From contig OZ243957.1 of the NCBI GenBank assembly GCA_965214585.1, forward strand, positions 992,001 to 1,056,000: DNA of 64,000 nucleotides, read 5' to 3'. This stretch comes from JAHCHG01 sp965214585. GTDB taxonomy: Bacteria; Acidobacteriota; Blastocatellia; Pyrinomonadales; Pyrinomonadaceae. Both the position numbers and the translations under genes were made by a program. How positions within the stretch are numbered: position 1 is the first letter of the stretch; each line of letters begins with the position of its first letter. Of the stretch, positions 26,880-35,304 are shown one piece after another. The notes below the pieces were generated by a model, which was not told where the DNA came from, made no database searches, and saw nothing but the letters and a program-made list of their open reading frames with translations.

Positions 26880-28799
26880 TTACTTTATTTGTCTTAATCT
26901 CTCTTCTAAAAGTTTCGCCGAAACGGTTAGAAAATCGTGGGCGGTAATCAGTCCGACGAGTTTTCCTTCTTTGACAATCGGAAGGCTGCCGATATTTTTG
27001 TCGCGCATTAAATTTAACGCTTCGAGCGTCGGAGTTTCGGGCGCGATTGTTACAAGATCGGTTTTCATTATGTCGCGCACGACGATTTCGCCCGTTTGTT
27101 TCGTTTTGTCGGTGGCGACGATCTCCAGCAGATCGCGGTGCGACAAGATGCCCGCTAAATTTCCCTGATCGTCTTCAACCGGAACGTGCTGAACGTGTTT
27201 CCAGGTCATCAGACTCGCCGCCAGATCAATCACATCTTCGGGACGAACGGTGAACAACTGTTTTGTCATAAAATGCTCGACGGTTCGGAAATTATCAATC
27301 CAATCCGATTCGCTGTTTTCGATTTTCGCCAATTCCCAAGTGTGGACGGGTTGATTTTTCTCCTGATTCGTTTTTATCTGCGCGGTCAGAGTTCTGAGCC
27401 GAACATTTAATTTCGCGGTTTCGTCCATTTCGGCAAGCGACGCGAGCATCCAGCCCGCGCCTGTTTTTTCGGCTGCGACGCGCTTTTCGATGATGCCCAG
27501 ATATTTTTCAATATCCTGCGAATCAACTTTGACAATCTCCAGACCTTTTCGGGCAAGCGGCAGCAAGTCTTCTAAAATCAGACGCTTGGCGCGAAGGCTT
27601 TTTCCGTCGAGCCAGCTGATCTGCGTCTGCAAACCGAAACGCGCCACATTGAAAAAATTATTTTTCACCTCGTCAAAAGAAATTCTTTTGGCAACATCGC
27701 CGAACTCCTGCGGAAGCGCGATCATCAAGCCCAAGAAAAACGCCGAATTTGCAATTTCATCTAAAATTGTCGGACCCGACGGCAGAAATCTGGCTTCGAT
27801 TCTAAGGCTCGGTTTCCCGTTTAACACGCCGTAACACGGGCGATTCCAACGCCAGATCGTGCCGTTGTGCATCTGCCACGCGGTCAGATCGGGAATTTCG
27901 CCGCGCTCTAATTTTTTGAGCGAATCTTCTTGGGTTTGGCGTGTTAAAATAAAGCGGTAGCGAACGACATCTTCCTGAAAATAATCAATCATTTGCTCGC
28001 TCATCCAATCGTCGCCGAAATTTACGCGCGGCGGGTTATTGCGCTCCTGAAAAATCGGCGAACGCGCGTCCGTCGCGTGTTGAAAAAGCGCGATTCTCGT
28101 TTCGTGCCAGAGGCGGTGACCGATCAGCAAAGGCGAATTTACGGCACACGCCAAAACCGGCGCGGCGACGGCTTGCGCCCAATTGTAAGACCGAACGAAA
28201 TCGCCGATTCCGACTTGCAGATGAAGCTGAAAACTGGTGTTTGAAAATTCGACAAAGACATTTTCGACGTGAAGCTGAATTTCGTCCAAACCTCTGATCT
28301 GAATCAGACGGTTTTCGCCGTGAAGTTCGGTCAAAACCCTGTTCATTTCTTCATAACGCGGCTGCGGCGTGAGATTTTCCTTGACAAAATCGGACATTTG
28401 CAAGGTCGGCAAAATTCCCGTTAAAACGACATCGGCATCGAGTTTTTTTGCGGTCTGGCTGGCAATTTCGACCACTTCGAGCAATTCTTTTTCCATCGCG
28501 GAAAGACATTTTCCCTCGAACCTATATGTCGAGCCGTTCGCTTCGAGATTAAACAAACCGAGTTCCGTCGTCAGCCGCTTGTCGCCTGCCGCTTCAATAA
28601 TTTCCAGAGCCAGCGGCGCGGCGCACATCGCCGAATCTACTATAAACATTTCCTGTTCAGAGCCGATTCGCAAAACGTCTTTTTCAAACAGATCGTCCGC
28701 CAGCATTTGCTCAATCGCCTGCAAATCATTTAAGACGGCTTTTGTAAAATGCCGCATCTGGCTGTTGTCTATTTTGGTTGAAACTTTTTTATCGCCCAT
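26880..28799 (-). CDS. Glutamate-cysteine ligase-like (GCS2) protein fused to two CBS domains
   Basis: A 639-residue protein. The first 480 residues look like the GCS2/YbdK carboxylate-amine ligase family: RIGSEQEMFIVD, TTELGLFNLEANG, CAVNSPLLIGHRLWHETRIALFQ, and SLRIEARFLPSGPT. The last 130 residues are two CBS domains (MTKQLFTVRPEDVIDLAASLMTWKHVQHVPV and IMKTDLVTIAPETPTLEALNLMRDKNIGSLPIV), which usually bind adenylates. I infer nucleotide-controlled formation of a gamma-glutamyl amide bond; the amine substrate is unknown. Confidence 0.8.
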   Translation of the reverse strand: MGDKKVSTKIDNSQMRHFTKAVLNDLQAIEQMLADDLFEKDVLRIGSEQEMFIVDSAMCAAPLALEIIEAAGDKRLTTELGLFNLEANGSTYRFEGKCLSAMEKELLEVVEIASQTAKKLDADVVLTGILPTLQMSDFVKENLTPQPRYEEMNRVLTELHGENRLIQIRGLDEIQLHVENVFVEFSNTSFQLHLQVGIGDFVRSYNWAQAVAAPVLACAVNSPLLIGHRLWHETRIALFQHATDARSPIFQERNNPPRVNFGDDWMSEQMIDYFQEDVVRYRFILTRQTQEDSLKKLERGEIPDLTAWQMHNGTIWRWNRPCYGVLNGKPSLRIEARFLPSGPTILDEIANSAFFLGLMIALPQEFGDVAKRISFDEVKNNFFNVARFGLQTQISWLDGKSLRAKRLILEDLLPLARKGLEIVKVDSQDIEKYLGIIEKRVAAEKTGAGWMLASLAEMDETAKLNVRLRTLTAQIKTNQEKNQPVHTWELAKIENSESDWIDNFRTVEHFMTKQLFTVRPEDVIDLAASLMTWKHVQHVPVEDDQGNLAGILSHRDLLEIVATDKTKQTGEIVVRDIMKTDLVTIAPETPTLEALNLMRDKNIGSLPIVKEGKLVGLITAHDFLTVSAKLLEERLRQIK

Positions 28800-28936
28800 C
28801 TTTTTTCCACCGATTTTTGAGAATTTATTTTATAGTATATTTTTTTTCCAGACGAATCTATTCCAACCGGACAAGTTCGCTCTGCGGAACGATTCGCGTT
28901 ATACTTTATAAAAAACTTTTACAAGAGGGAAAATTT

Positions 28937-29161
28937 ATGACGGAAAACAAGCAAACCAGAGAAAAGTTAGAAAAGCGGCTGAACGAAATAAAAGTTCAGT
29001 TAAACGAAACTTACGAAGAAGAGCGAATTCATCTCGACAACGATATGGAACAGCAGGCGATCCAGATGGAACAACACGAAGTTTCCGTTACGATGGAGGA
29101 AAATCTGCGAAAGGAAATGATCCAGATCGAAGACAAATTATTGGAAATGGACAATTCGTAA
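28937..29161 (+). CDS. Small coiled-coil protein (74 aa)
   Basis: A 74-residue, acidic, helical protein (MTENKQTREKLEKRL, EEERIHLDNDMEQQAIQMEQ). It resembles the coiled-coil part of DksA/TraR-like proteins but lacks their zinc finger. The AAGAGGGA ribosome binding site and the terminator directly after it support a real single gene; a longer frame from 28778 has no such signal. Function unknown. Confidence 0.65.
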   Translation: MTENKQTREKLEKRLNEIKVQLNETYEEERIHLDNDMEQQAIQMEQHEVSVTMEENLRKEMIQIEDKLLEMDNS

Positions 29162-29173
29162 CCTTTTCAGCGA

Positions 29174-29207
29174 AAAAAAACCGGCACGAGTTTATGCCGG
29201 TTTTTTT
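29174..29207. terminator. Rho-independent terminator
   Basis: The stem AAAACCGGCA pairs with TGCCGGTTTT around the loop CGAGTTTA, flanked by an A-run on one side and seven Ts on the other, so it can work in both directions. It ends the 74-residue gene and marks the border of the T3SS island that starts at 29253. Confidence 0.85.
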
Positions 29208-29252
29208 AATTTCAGATAAAAATCTCCTCAAATTCAAGCCGAAAAAACTTTT

Positions 29253-29897
29253 CTAAATTTTAGTTTTATAAGTTCGCTGGAAGGAAATTTCCTGTTTAAA
29301 AGATAATTCTTCCCGTTCCGAAATTTTATTTAATTCTCTTTTTCGCTCGATTTCAGCCGATTCATTCCTTTTCAATTGCCGGGTTTTATCCTGATTTTCC
29401 AATTCGTTTTCATTAATCGAATCATCTGCTTTAGTTTTCAATCGCAAATTCCCAAGCGAAGTATTGACCGAATCGGAAAAATCATATCTGTAACCGAAAC
29501 TGACAACAACCGGATTCAAAAGCACACTAATAAAATAAGCCGCCAGACTTTCTTCATATTTTTCGCTGATAAATTTTATCTGGAGAGCCTTTTTATCAAT
29601 AATCGCCGGTTTCGGTTTTGGCGGCGTAAATTTTATCTGAGGTTCTGGAACGGCAGTTTTTTCCGGTTCATTCGTTTCATCCGAAGGCGTAGTCGCCGTT
29701 GAATTATCATTTTCAGCGATTTGATCGGAAATCTTATTGAAGATCTGAAAATTTGCCGTAAACTCATCGTTTGCAGGTGCATCCGTGTTCTCGTCAAATT
29801 CAAGAGCAATTTCCTGCTGTCTGATTAACTCGTCAAGTTCCGAAAAATCAACCAAAGTTTTTATGTCGAAATATTTCGATTTAATAAAATACGCCAT
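29253..29897 (-). CDS. Hypothetical protein, last gene of the 32.9-29.2 kb operon
   Basis: A 214-residue protein with no recognisable domain. The centre is Pro/Thr-rich (EPEKTAVPEPQIKFTPPKPKPAI), followed by a hydrophobic patch AAYFISVLLNPVVVSFGYRYDF and a highly charged C-terminus (RKRELNKISEREELSFKQEI). No signal peptide. It follows the two secreted paralogues by 16 bases and would be transcribed from the triple promoter at 33.0-33.3 kb. A structural or secreted T3SS-linked role is only positional inference. Confidence 0.6.
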   Translation of the reverse strand: MAYFIKSKYFDIKTLVDFSELDELIRQQEIALEFDENTDAPANDEFTANFQIFNKISDQIAENDNSTATTPSDETNEPEKTAVPEPQIKFTPPKPKPAIIDKKALQIKFISEKYEESLAAYFISVLLNPVVVSFGYRYDFSDSVNTSLGNLRLKTKADDSINENELENQDKTRQLKRNESAEIERKRELNKISEREELSFKQEISFQRTYKTKI

Positions 29898-29912
29898 TCC
29901 TTTTTCTCCGCT

Positions 29913-30734
29913 TTATTTCTTAAACGAAATTCCGTAATCATTAACAATTATATTACCGGCAGGAGTGCCGAAAATGTTTTCCAGATTTTCCTTCGCCATT
30001 GTCCGCGCCTGCTTAACCAACTTTGAATCCTCATTTTTTAATCCGGTTTCATACATAAACCAAGGAATGTTGGTCATAATCGCCAATGTTTCCGTAGCCT
30101 GCTGCTTTTCCTTGTCGGTTAGTTTTTTGAAAGTATCATTACTAGCAAACATTTGCCGAAACTGTTTGTACAGAGTTTCCTCTTGTTCGGAACTGATGAA
30201 ATTAGGAATCTTCGACGAGTCATACATAATCGAATCGCCCAAATCACCAAAAACATTATAGTATATGTGATAATTATTAACCAAAAAATACTCGAAAGCA
30301 CTTACTAAATTGTTGCTTCTGACACCATCTTTAGCTGATGTTTCCCGATATAATTTAAGTGCTTGCTGAAATATCTGTTCGGCTTCTTCCTGCTGCCGTT
30401 GATTACCTTTTTCGCTCAGTTGCAGAGCAAGTTGTCTGACAATCGAATTTGCTCCGGCAGGGCTGTAATCAAAAGGATCAGACGGCGTTTGTCTTGCAGT
30501 TCTCCCGTTTGAAGTTTTACTGCCTTTACGCATCGAACTGTTCATCATATTGCTGCGAATCATTCCGCTAATCATCGCCGCATTAATATTATTCTGCGTC
30601 ATTATCCTCTGCGTCATTATCCCGCTATTGACGTTGACCGGACTTTGATAAATCTGTGCTTGTGCCGAAGATAATGAATTGGCGACAAAGAAGATTGTCG
30701 CAACAAAAATTATATTTACAATCTTTTTAATCAT
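29913..30734 (-). CDS. Exported DUF6683-like protein, paralogue 2
   Basis: A 273-residue protein with a signal peptide (MIKKIVNIIFVATIFFVANS, then LSSAQAQ). The first 60 residues are almost identical to those of the next gene. After a Ser-rich linker the mature domain contains FEYFLVNNYHIYYNVFGD, LYKQFRQMF, DKEKQQATETLAIMTN and KENLENIFGTPAGNIIVND, which resembles DUF6683 (tentative). The domain is mainly helical. It is 10 bases from its paralogue, so a tandem duplication. Function unknown; envelope location is likely. Confidence 0.7.
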   Translation of the reverse strand: MIKKIVNIIFVATIFFVANSLSSAQAQIYQSPVNVNSGIMTQRIMTQNNINAAMISGMIRSNMMNSSMRKGSKTSNGRTARQTPSDPFDYSPAGANSIVRQLALQLSEKGNQRQQEEAEQIFQQALKLYRETSAKDGVRSNNLVSAFEYFLVNNYHIYYNVFGDLGDSIMYDSSKIPNFISSEQEETLYKQFRQMFASNDTFKKLTDKEKQQATETLAIMTNIPWFMYETGLKNEDSKLVKQARTMAKENLENIFGTPAGNIIVNDYGISFKK

Positions 30735-30743
30735 TTTTCACCT

Positions 30744-31571
30744 CTATTTGTTAAACGAAATTCCATTATTGTTGACAACTATGTTATCTACCGAAGTGCC
30801 GAAGATATTCTCCAGATTTTCCTTCGCCATCGCTTGCGCCTGTTCAATTATTCTTTCGTCGTCCGCATCAAAACCCTGTCCATATAGTTCCCAAACCAGA
30901 TTGGTCATAATCGCTAAAGTTTCGGTAAGCTGCTGTTTTTCTTTGTCGGAAAGTTTGCTGAATTCGGGATTATTCAAAAACATTTGACGAAACTGCTGAT
31001 AAAGAGTTCTTTCCTTATTCATATCAATGAAATCCGGGACTTTTGATGTATCAAATATGAGCGAATTTTTCGTTCCGGCAAAAACATTGTAATAAACGTG
31101 ATAATTCTGCACTAAGAAAAACTGCATTGCATAAGCAATATCGTTGCTGGGAAAACCGTCTTTATTTGCTACATCTCTATATTCTTTTATAAATTTTTGG
31201 AATATTTGTTCAACTTCTTTTTGCTGCTGTAAGTTGCCTTTTTCTACCATTTGGGCGGCAAGCGGTTTGACCACCGAATTCGCTCCCGCGTGGCTGTAAC
31301 TCAAAGGATCAGCCGGTGCATTTCTACGCGCCGCTGAATTTGCCGCCGAACTTTTACCACTCCTGCCCGAAGAAGTTTTTGACATATTGCTGCGAATCAT
31401 TCCGTTAATCATCGCCGCATTGATGTTATTCTGCGTCATTATCCTCTGCGTCATTATCCCGCTATTGACGTTGACCGGACTTTGATAAATCTGTGCTTGT
31501 GCCGAAGATAATGAATTGGCGACAAAAAAGATTGTCGCAACGAAAATTGTGTTTGTAATTTTTTTTAACAT
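30744..31571 (-). CDS. Exported DUF6683-like protein, paralogue 1
   Basis: A 275-residue paralogue of the gene at 29913. It has the same signal peptide and the same QIYQSPVNVNSGIMTQRIMT start of the mature part, then a divergent linker (MSKTSSGRSGKSSAANSAARR) and the domain with MQFFLVQNYHVYYNVFAGT and KQQLTETLAIMTNLVWELYGQG. N-termini of the pair are nearly identical in DNA while the rest has drifted, which suggests recent conversion or selection on the leader. No function is known. Confidence 0.7.
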   Translation of the reverse strand: MLKKITNTIFVATIFFVANSLSSAQAQIYQSPVNVNSGIMTQRIMTQNNINAAMINGMIRSNMSKTSSGRSGKSSAANSAARRNAPADPLSYSHAGANSVVKPLAAQMVEKGNLQQQKEVEQIFQKFIKEYRDVANKDGFPSNDIAYAMQFFLVQNYHVYYNVFAGTKNSLIFDTSKVPDFIDMNKERTLYQQFRQMFLNNPEFSKLSDKEKQQLTETLAIMTNLVWELYGQGFDADDERIIEQAQAMAKENLENIFGTSVDNIVVNNNGISFNK

Positions 31572-31750
31572 TTTGATAGACCTCCAAAATATTTTGAGAA
31601 TAAACCTAAAAATGAGGTCAAAGATAATGCTTTATCTTTGACCTCATTCCAAGTATAAGTTGTATTTTCCGATTCAACTTTAGGAGAAGTTGTTGAACAT
31701 AAAGCTATACTATTTACTGTTAGCAATAATATTGTCTTGCGTCTTCTCAC
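31565..31750 (-). CDS. Possible small protein (61 aa), overlapping start
   Basis: A 61-residue frame with a GTG start lying 41 bases inside the previous gene; it ends MRRRKTILLLTVNS...FSKYFGGLSKC. It fills an otherwise unexplained 139-base gap and has a short hydrophobic start, but the ribosome binding site is weak. It may be a chance frame. Confidence 0.3.
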   Translation of the reverse strand: MRRRKTILLLTVNSIALCSTTSPKVESENTTYTWNEVKDKALSLTSFLGLFSKYFGGLSKC

Positions 31751-31955
31751 CTTTACTCATTGCGTTACTTATGGAATCAAATCTTTCCTTTTGTTGTTGT
31801 GCTTGATACTGCATAAACATATTCATTCTTGTTCCATTTTCTTGAATGCGGCTGATTTCCTGCTGCATTTCCCAAGTTTTGCGTTGTTCCGGTGTTAAGT
31901 CATTCGGATTAAATTGTGTTGCTGGTCCTGCGTTACCTACTCTTTCACTTCCCAT
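31710..31955 (-). CDS. Small hypothetical protein (81 aa), possible T3SS substrate
   Basis: An 81-residue, Gln/Met-rich, mostly helical protein (MGSERVGNAGPATQFNPNDL, then EMQQEISRIQENGTRMNMFMQYQAQQQ). The size is that of T3SS needle proteins, yet no needle signature is visible, so I do not call it SctF. An AAGGAG-type site precedes the ATG. It lies between the SycD-like chaperone and the DUF6683-like genes in one operon, so a secreted or structural role in the T3SS is plausible. Confidence 0.6.
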   Translation of the reverse strand: MGSERVGNAGPATQFNPNDLTPEQRKTWEMQQEISRIQENGTRMNMFMQYQAQQQKERFDSISNAMSKGEKTQDNIIANSK

Positions 31956-31979
31956 TTTTTTATATCTCCTTAATTTTAT

Positions 31980-32453
31980 TTAATTTATTTCGTTTGAATT
32001 TAGTTCAAACTCTTCCATTTTTTCTTTGTCCATTTCGATAATCTGATAGATTCCGAAAACCATTGCACGGGCGCGATTCGCTCCGGCATCTTTTTCATCG
32101 GGATCGAGTTCGATGGCTTTTTTCAGGTTTTCCACCGCGTCTTCGATTTTTTCCTGCCTGATGAAAATTTCACCCAAATTTACATACGGCGCGATTTGTG
32201 AATCGTTAAGCTGAACCGCTTTTTGCAGATGCTCGACGGCGCGTTCGTCTTCTTGTTGAAGAGTAAGCAAGCCTCCGAGCGCGGAGTGCGCTTCCGCGCT
32301 TTCCGGGTCTAATTCAACCAATCCTTCAAATATCGTCCGTGCCTTGTCAAGATTTCCCTGCTGATAATACATCGCTCCGACTTGTCCCATTTCTATAAAC
32401 TCATCGGGTGAAATTTTAAGCTGTTCTCTGATTGTCTGATGTTTATCAACCAT
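31980..32453 (-). CDS. TPR protein, SycD-like T3SS class II chaperone
   Basis: A 157-residue protein with three to four TPR units: MGQVGAMYYQQGNLDKARTIFEGLVELDPESAEAHSALG, then RAVEHLQKAVQLNDSQIAPYVNLGEIFI and AVENLKKAIELDPDEKD. The length and N-terminal helix match SycD/LcrH chaperones, which hold hydrophobic translocators before secretion. It starts 12 bases after the hydrophobic protein gene at 32465, the likely client. The chaperone role is inferred from fold plus position. Confidence 0.65.
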   Translation of the reverse strand: MVDKHQTIREQLKISPDEFIEMGQVGAMYYQQGNLDKARTIFEGLVELDPESAEAHSALGGLLTLQQEDERAVEHLQKAVQLNDSQIAPYVNLGEIFIRQEKIEDAVENLKKAIELDPDEKDAGANRARAMVFGIYQIIEMDKEKMEEFELNSNEIN

Positions 32454-32464
32454 TTTAGCTGCCT

Positions 32465-32911
32465 CTACGCCTGCATACTGCCGAATTGTGCCGCCGACAT
32501 ACGGTTATTATACATTGTCGTATTATTAAACGATTCGCTCAGTAACTGGAAAGCGTTAAAAATCTTTCCTAATCCGCCGAGATTACCGTTCATAACTTCC
32601 TTCAAACCGCCGAAAAGATTTTTAAATCCTTTGAATAAATCGGCGATGCGATTGCCGTTAAGTTTTCTGTTATCTGCCGCAAATGAATTTCTCTGCTGTT
32701 CAAATCCACCCAGCGGCGGTTTTTTCGCTGCCTTATCAAGAAAGTTTCCCTTAAAGTTGGAAACCATACTAAAGACATCCTTAGCAACTCCCAACCAGTT
32801 TCCGGTCAGAGCGTTCAAACCCATCTTAACAAAAGGTGCGATTTTACCCAAACCGATTTTATCAAGAAGTCCGCCGGCTACGCTACCTAAAATTTTTCCT
32901 ATTCCAAACAT
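32465..32911 (-). CDS. Glycine-rich hydrophobic protein, candidate chaperone client
   Basis: A 148-residue protein with amphipathic and hydrophobic stretches: MFGIGKILGSVAGGLLDKIG, then ALTGNWLGVAKDVFSMVSNF, a basic centre and a Gly-rich second half (LFGGLKEVMNGNLGGLG). No known domain and no signal peptide. It is the first gene after the triple promoter and is followed at once by a SycD-like TPR gene. I infer a secreted, possibly membrane-active T3SS component; that is only an inference. Confidence 0.6.
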   Translation of the reverse strand: MFGIGKILGSVAGGLLDKIGLGKIAPFVKMGLNALTGNWLGVAKDVFSMVSNFKGNFLDKAAKKPPLGGFEQQRNSFAADNRKLNGNRIADLFKGFKNLFGGLKEVMNGNLGGLGKIFNAFQLLSESFNNTTMYNNRMSAAQFGSMQA

Positions 32912-33001
32912 TTTTTTATTTCCTCCTCAAATTTTTCCAAAATCTTTATTCAAATTAATTTCGCCCGATACAACCACGCGCTTTTTAACTTGTTATATAC
33001 G

Positions 33002-33029
33002 TTATCGCCAAAATTCCCAAATTGTTTCC
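33002..33029 (-). promoter_or_regulatory. Island promoter motif, copy 1 (triple array)
   Basis: On the minus strand: GGAAAC (33029-33024), 16 bases, CGATAA (33007-33002). It lies about 90 bases before the gene starting at 32911 and is the nearest of three tandem copies. The spacing equals the other six copies, and GGAAAC resembles an ECF-sigma -35 element. Confidence 0.8.
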
Positions 33030-33145
33030 TACTTTTTTCACTTTTTTTGAAAAAAATTTGCATTTTTTGACTTTCTTCAATGTTTGCGGCATCTTCCCGT
33101 TAAAAGTTTTTTTTCTCCAACCGCAATTTTTGTTCGTTATTTATA

Positions 33146-33173
33146 TTATCGCCGAATTCTTCAAATTGTTTCC
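33146..33173 (-). promoter_or_regulatory. Island promoter motif, copy 2 (triple array)
   Basis: GGAAAC (33173-33168), 16 bases, CGATAA (33151-33146), minus strand. As with copies 1 and 3, a run TTGAAAAAAGTA stands directly upstream, which could be an UP element. No gene lies between it and copy 1. Confidence 0.8.
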
Positions 33174-33312
33174 TACTTTTTTCAATATTTTTCAAATTTT
33201 TTTCAAAAAAAGCATTTCAACCCGATTTTACAAGCACTTCGTGATAATAATTTTTTCAAATTAAACTTTGCCGATCAAAACCAATCAAATTGATTTTTTG
33301 CATCTGTTTATA

Positions 33313-33340
33313 TTATCGCCAAAATCTTCAAATTGTTTCC
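33313..33340 (-). promoter_or_regulatory. Island promoter motif, copy 3 (triple array)
   Basis: GGAAAC (33340-33335), 16 bases, CGATAA (33318-33313), minus strand. Together the three copies fill the 550-base gap between 32912 and 33461, which holds no gene. The units repeat every 144-167 bases, as if duplicated. Confidence 0.8.
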
Positions 33341-33461
33341 TACTTTTTTCAATATTTTTTAATTTTCTTTCTAAAAAAGTTTTACACACCGATTTTATCA
33401 GCCTTTCGCAGCTATTTCGTCAAACTAAAAATTTATATTCAACTGAATAATCTTCACAATT

Positions 33462-34271
33462 TTAATCGCCGCATTGTTTATGGTTAAACTTTTTGCCGTC
33501 AAAGTAAATTGCCAAACTGCCGCCGCCGGAATTTATCGAAGTGATAATATCGCTTTTTATATTTGAAGGAACACATTTTTTTATTTTCAAGGCAAATTCA
33601 TCTTTCGCATCTGCGGCAATCTTTTCAAAAGTTTCATCTTCATAAACCGCGTCGAGCAACATAAATTTGCGTCCGAAAGCATCATCTTTACGGCTGACAC
33701 TTTTTAAACCTTGATTGTCGCCGAATATAATAAACAAACCGTATTGCGATTGTTTCGCCTGCAAAACGGATTTTTTCTTTTCGGTTTCCCGACAACTTTG
33801 CTGCGGACGCGCCGAAACAAACGCATCGGTGAGAATATTTTGGAAAGAAACATCAACGCTTAAATAACATAAATTTTCATACGGATTAACCGTTTCGCCC
33901 GCTTCTCCGAATTTATCCTGCGCCCCGACGACAACGGCGGCATCCGCGTAACCGTCGCCGTTAAAATCTCCGATCAAATGAGAAGGTTCATAAGATTCGA
34001 TCAGAAAAAAGCAACTGCCCAACAAATTTGGCAGCATCTCGTTTAATTCATTATCCGAAATAGACTGAACTTTTTCAGACGGTTTTTCCGTCGCATCAGA
34101 TAATTTTTTAACCGGAGTCTGAGTTGTCGGCACATTTTTCGCTTCGGCAATTGAGTTGTTTTTGCTAATCTGCGCGGTTTTATTCGTTTGAGATGAAGCG
34201 GAACTATCGGCTATACAAGCTGTCAATACCCAACACATCAAACACAAAATAAAGTAGTATTTTGTCTTCAT
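33462..34271 (-). CDS. Lipoprotein with FG-GAP-like motif (A)
   Basis: A 269-residue lipoprotein: signal MKTKYYFILCLMCWVLTACI with the lipobox LTAC. After a disordered Thr/Lys-rich linker comes LIGDFNGDGYADAAVVVGAQD, a calcium-binding FG-GAP/VCBS-type loop, then a domain ending AIYFDGKKFNHKQCGD. The C-terminal ending is shared by the other lipoproteins of the row. The order of this gene cluster after the LysM gene suggests one long transcript. Role unknown; perhaps envelope binding. Confidence 0.75.
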   Translation of the reverse strand: MKTKYYFILCLMCWVLTACIADSSASSQTNKTAQISKNNSIAEAKNVPTTQTPVKKLSDATEKPSEKVQSISDNELNEMLPNLLGSCFFLIESYEPSHLIGDFNGDGYADAAVVVGAQDKFGEAGETVNPYENLCYLSVDVSFQNILTDAFVSARPQQSCRETEKKKSVLQAKQSQYGLFIIFGDNQGLKSVSRKDDAFGRKFMLLDAVYEDETFEKIAADAKDEFALKIKKCVPSNIKSDIITSINSGGGSLAIYFDGKKFNHKQCGD

Positions 34272-34418
34272 AAAATTTTCCTGCGAAATATCTTAATAAA
34301 ACGGGATGTGCCGACTTGTATAATTTGCGTCAGCACATCCCGAATTTTTACTTGAAACGGATGTGTAAATCACTCGCCGTTTATCTAATTTTTGATTATT
34401 GCCGTAATCTTCACAATT

Positions 34419-35279
34419 TTAATCTCCGCATTGTGTCCATTTGTATCTGTTGCCGTCAAAATATATTAGTTTTCCGCCTTCCTCTCCGCCTGTAAAAATG
34501 CCTTCGCCTTTCGCCGATTTTGGAAAACACTCCGAACCGTTTTTGTTTGATGTTCTTGAAATCAAACTGCTGCCGCATCCGCCGCAATCTTTTTCGGTAA
34601 TGACGGCATCCAAAAGCAAATAAATTCTTCCTTCGCCGCCGTATTTCCAATTCCAGCCTTTTTCGCCGCCGTGAATTATGACAAAAGCTCTGTCGCTTTC
34701 GGATTTCAGGTTCTGCGGCAGAATCGCCTCTCGTTTCTTGACCTGTTCCGGCAATAAAACCGCGCTCGTTCTCAGATTTATTTTTACAGCGTCAACATTT
34801 GCGTTGGATGCTGCTTGGTCAATGTTCTTTACGTCGTGATAACTGTCGGTTGCGCCGACAATTAAAGCAATATCCCGGCATCCGTCGCCGTTAAAATCTC
34901 CTTTAAATAAATACGGCTTCTGCTCGGTATCAACCGCAAAATCGCCGACTAAATTCTTTAAAAGATTATTCAATCCTTCAACTGAATCATCCTTTGGCAA
35001 CACTTCATCCATATCTGCATTTTTCGGCAATCCGTCGCTAAGTGGAACTTTTACAGGCTGACAAACTTTGTTTTTATCAGAAATTTCGGTTCGGATGTCG
35101 TTATTTTTCAAATTTTTATCAGCAACGGAATTTCCCTGAAAATTTTCTTTATCGGATGATACTTTGGACTTGTTCAATAATGAATTTTGATTTTTAGATT
35201 CAGCATAATTATTGGATTTCACATTACTGCAAGACAAAACGAATATGCTAAAAAACAGAAGCAAGAGAATATTTTTCAT
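34419..35279 (-). CDS. Lipoprotein with FG-GAP-like motif (B)
   Basis: A 286-residue lipoprotein starting MKNILLLLFFSIFVLSCSN, lipobox LSCS. The middle holds FKGDFNGDGCRDIALIVGATDSYH, and the end is GGEEGGKLIYFDGNRYKWTQCGD, very like lipoprotein D at 36377. The 35279 start is chosen because it places the signal peptide at the N-terminus; the frame runs to 35339 inside the neighbour. Paralogous to A, D and E. Surface or periplasmic role unknown. Confidence 0.78.
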   Translation of the reverse strand: MKNILLLLFFSIFVLSCSNVKSNNYAESKNQNSLLNKSKVSSDKENFQGNSVADKNLKNNDIRTEISDKNKVCQPVKVPLSDGLPKNADMDEVLPKDDSVEGLNNLLKNLVGDFAVDTEQKPYLFKGDFNGDGCRDIALIVGATDSYHDVKNIDQAASNANVDAVKINLRTSAVLLPEQVKKREAILPQNLKSESDRAFVIIHGGEKGWNWKYGGEGRIYLLLDAVITEKDCGGCGSSLISRTSNKNGSECFPKSAKGEGIFTGGEEGGKLIYFDGNRYKWTQCGD

Positions 35280-35304
35280 TTCAATAATTTTTTGCTGTAA
35301 ATTA

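Noticed and set aside
31710..31955. T3SS needle protein SctF
   Set aside because: Size fits, but no needle signature; left as hypothetical.
32912..33461. CRISPR-like array because of the repeated units
   Set aside because: Units are only three, 144-167 bases apart and match single promoter motifs elsewhere; there are no spacers or cas genes.
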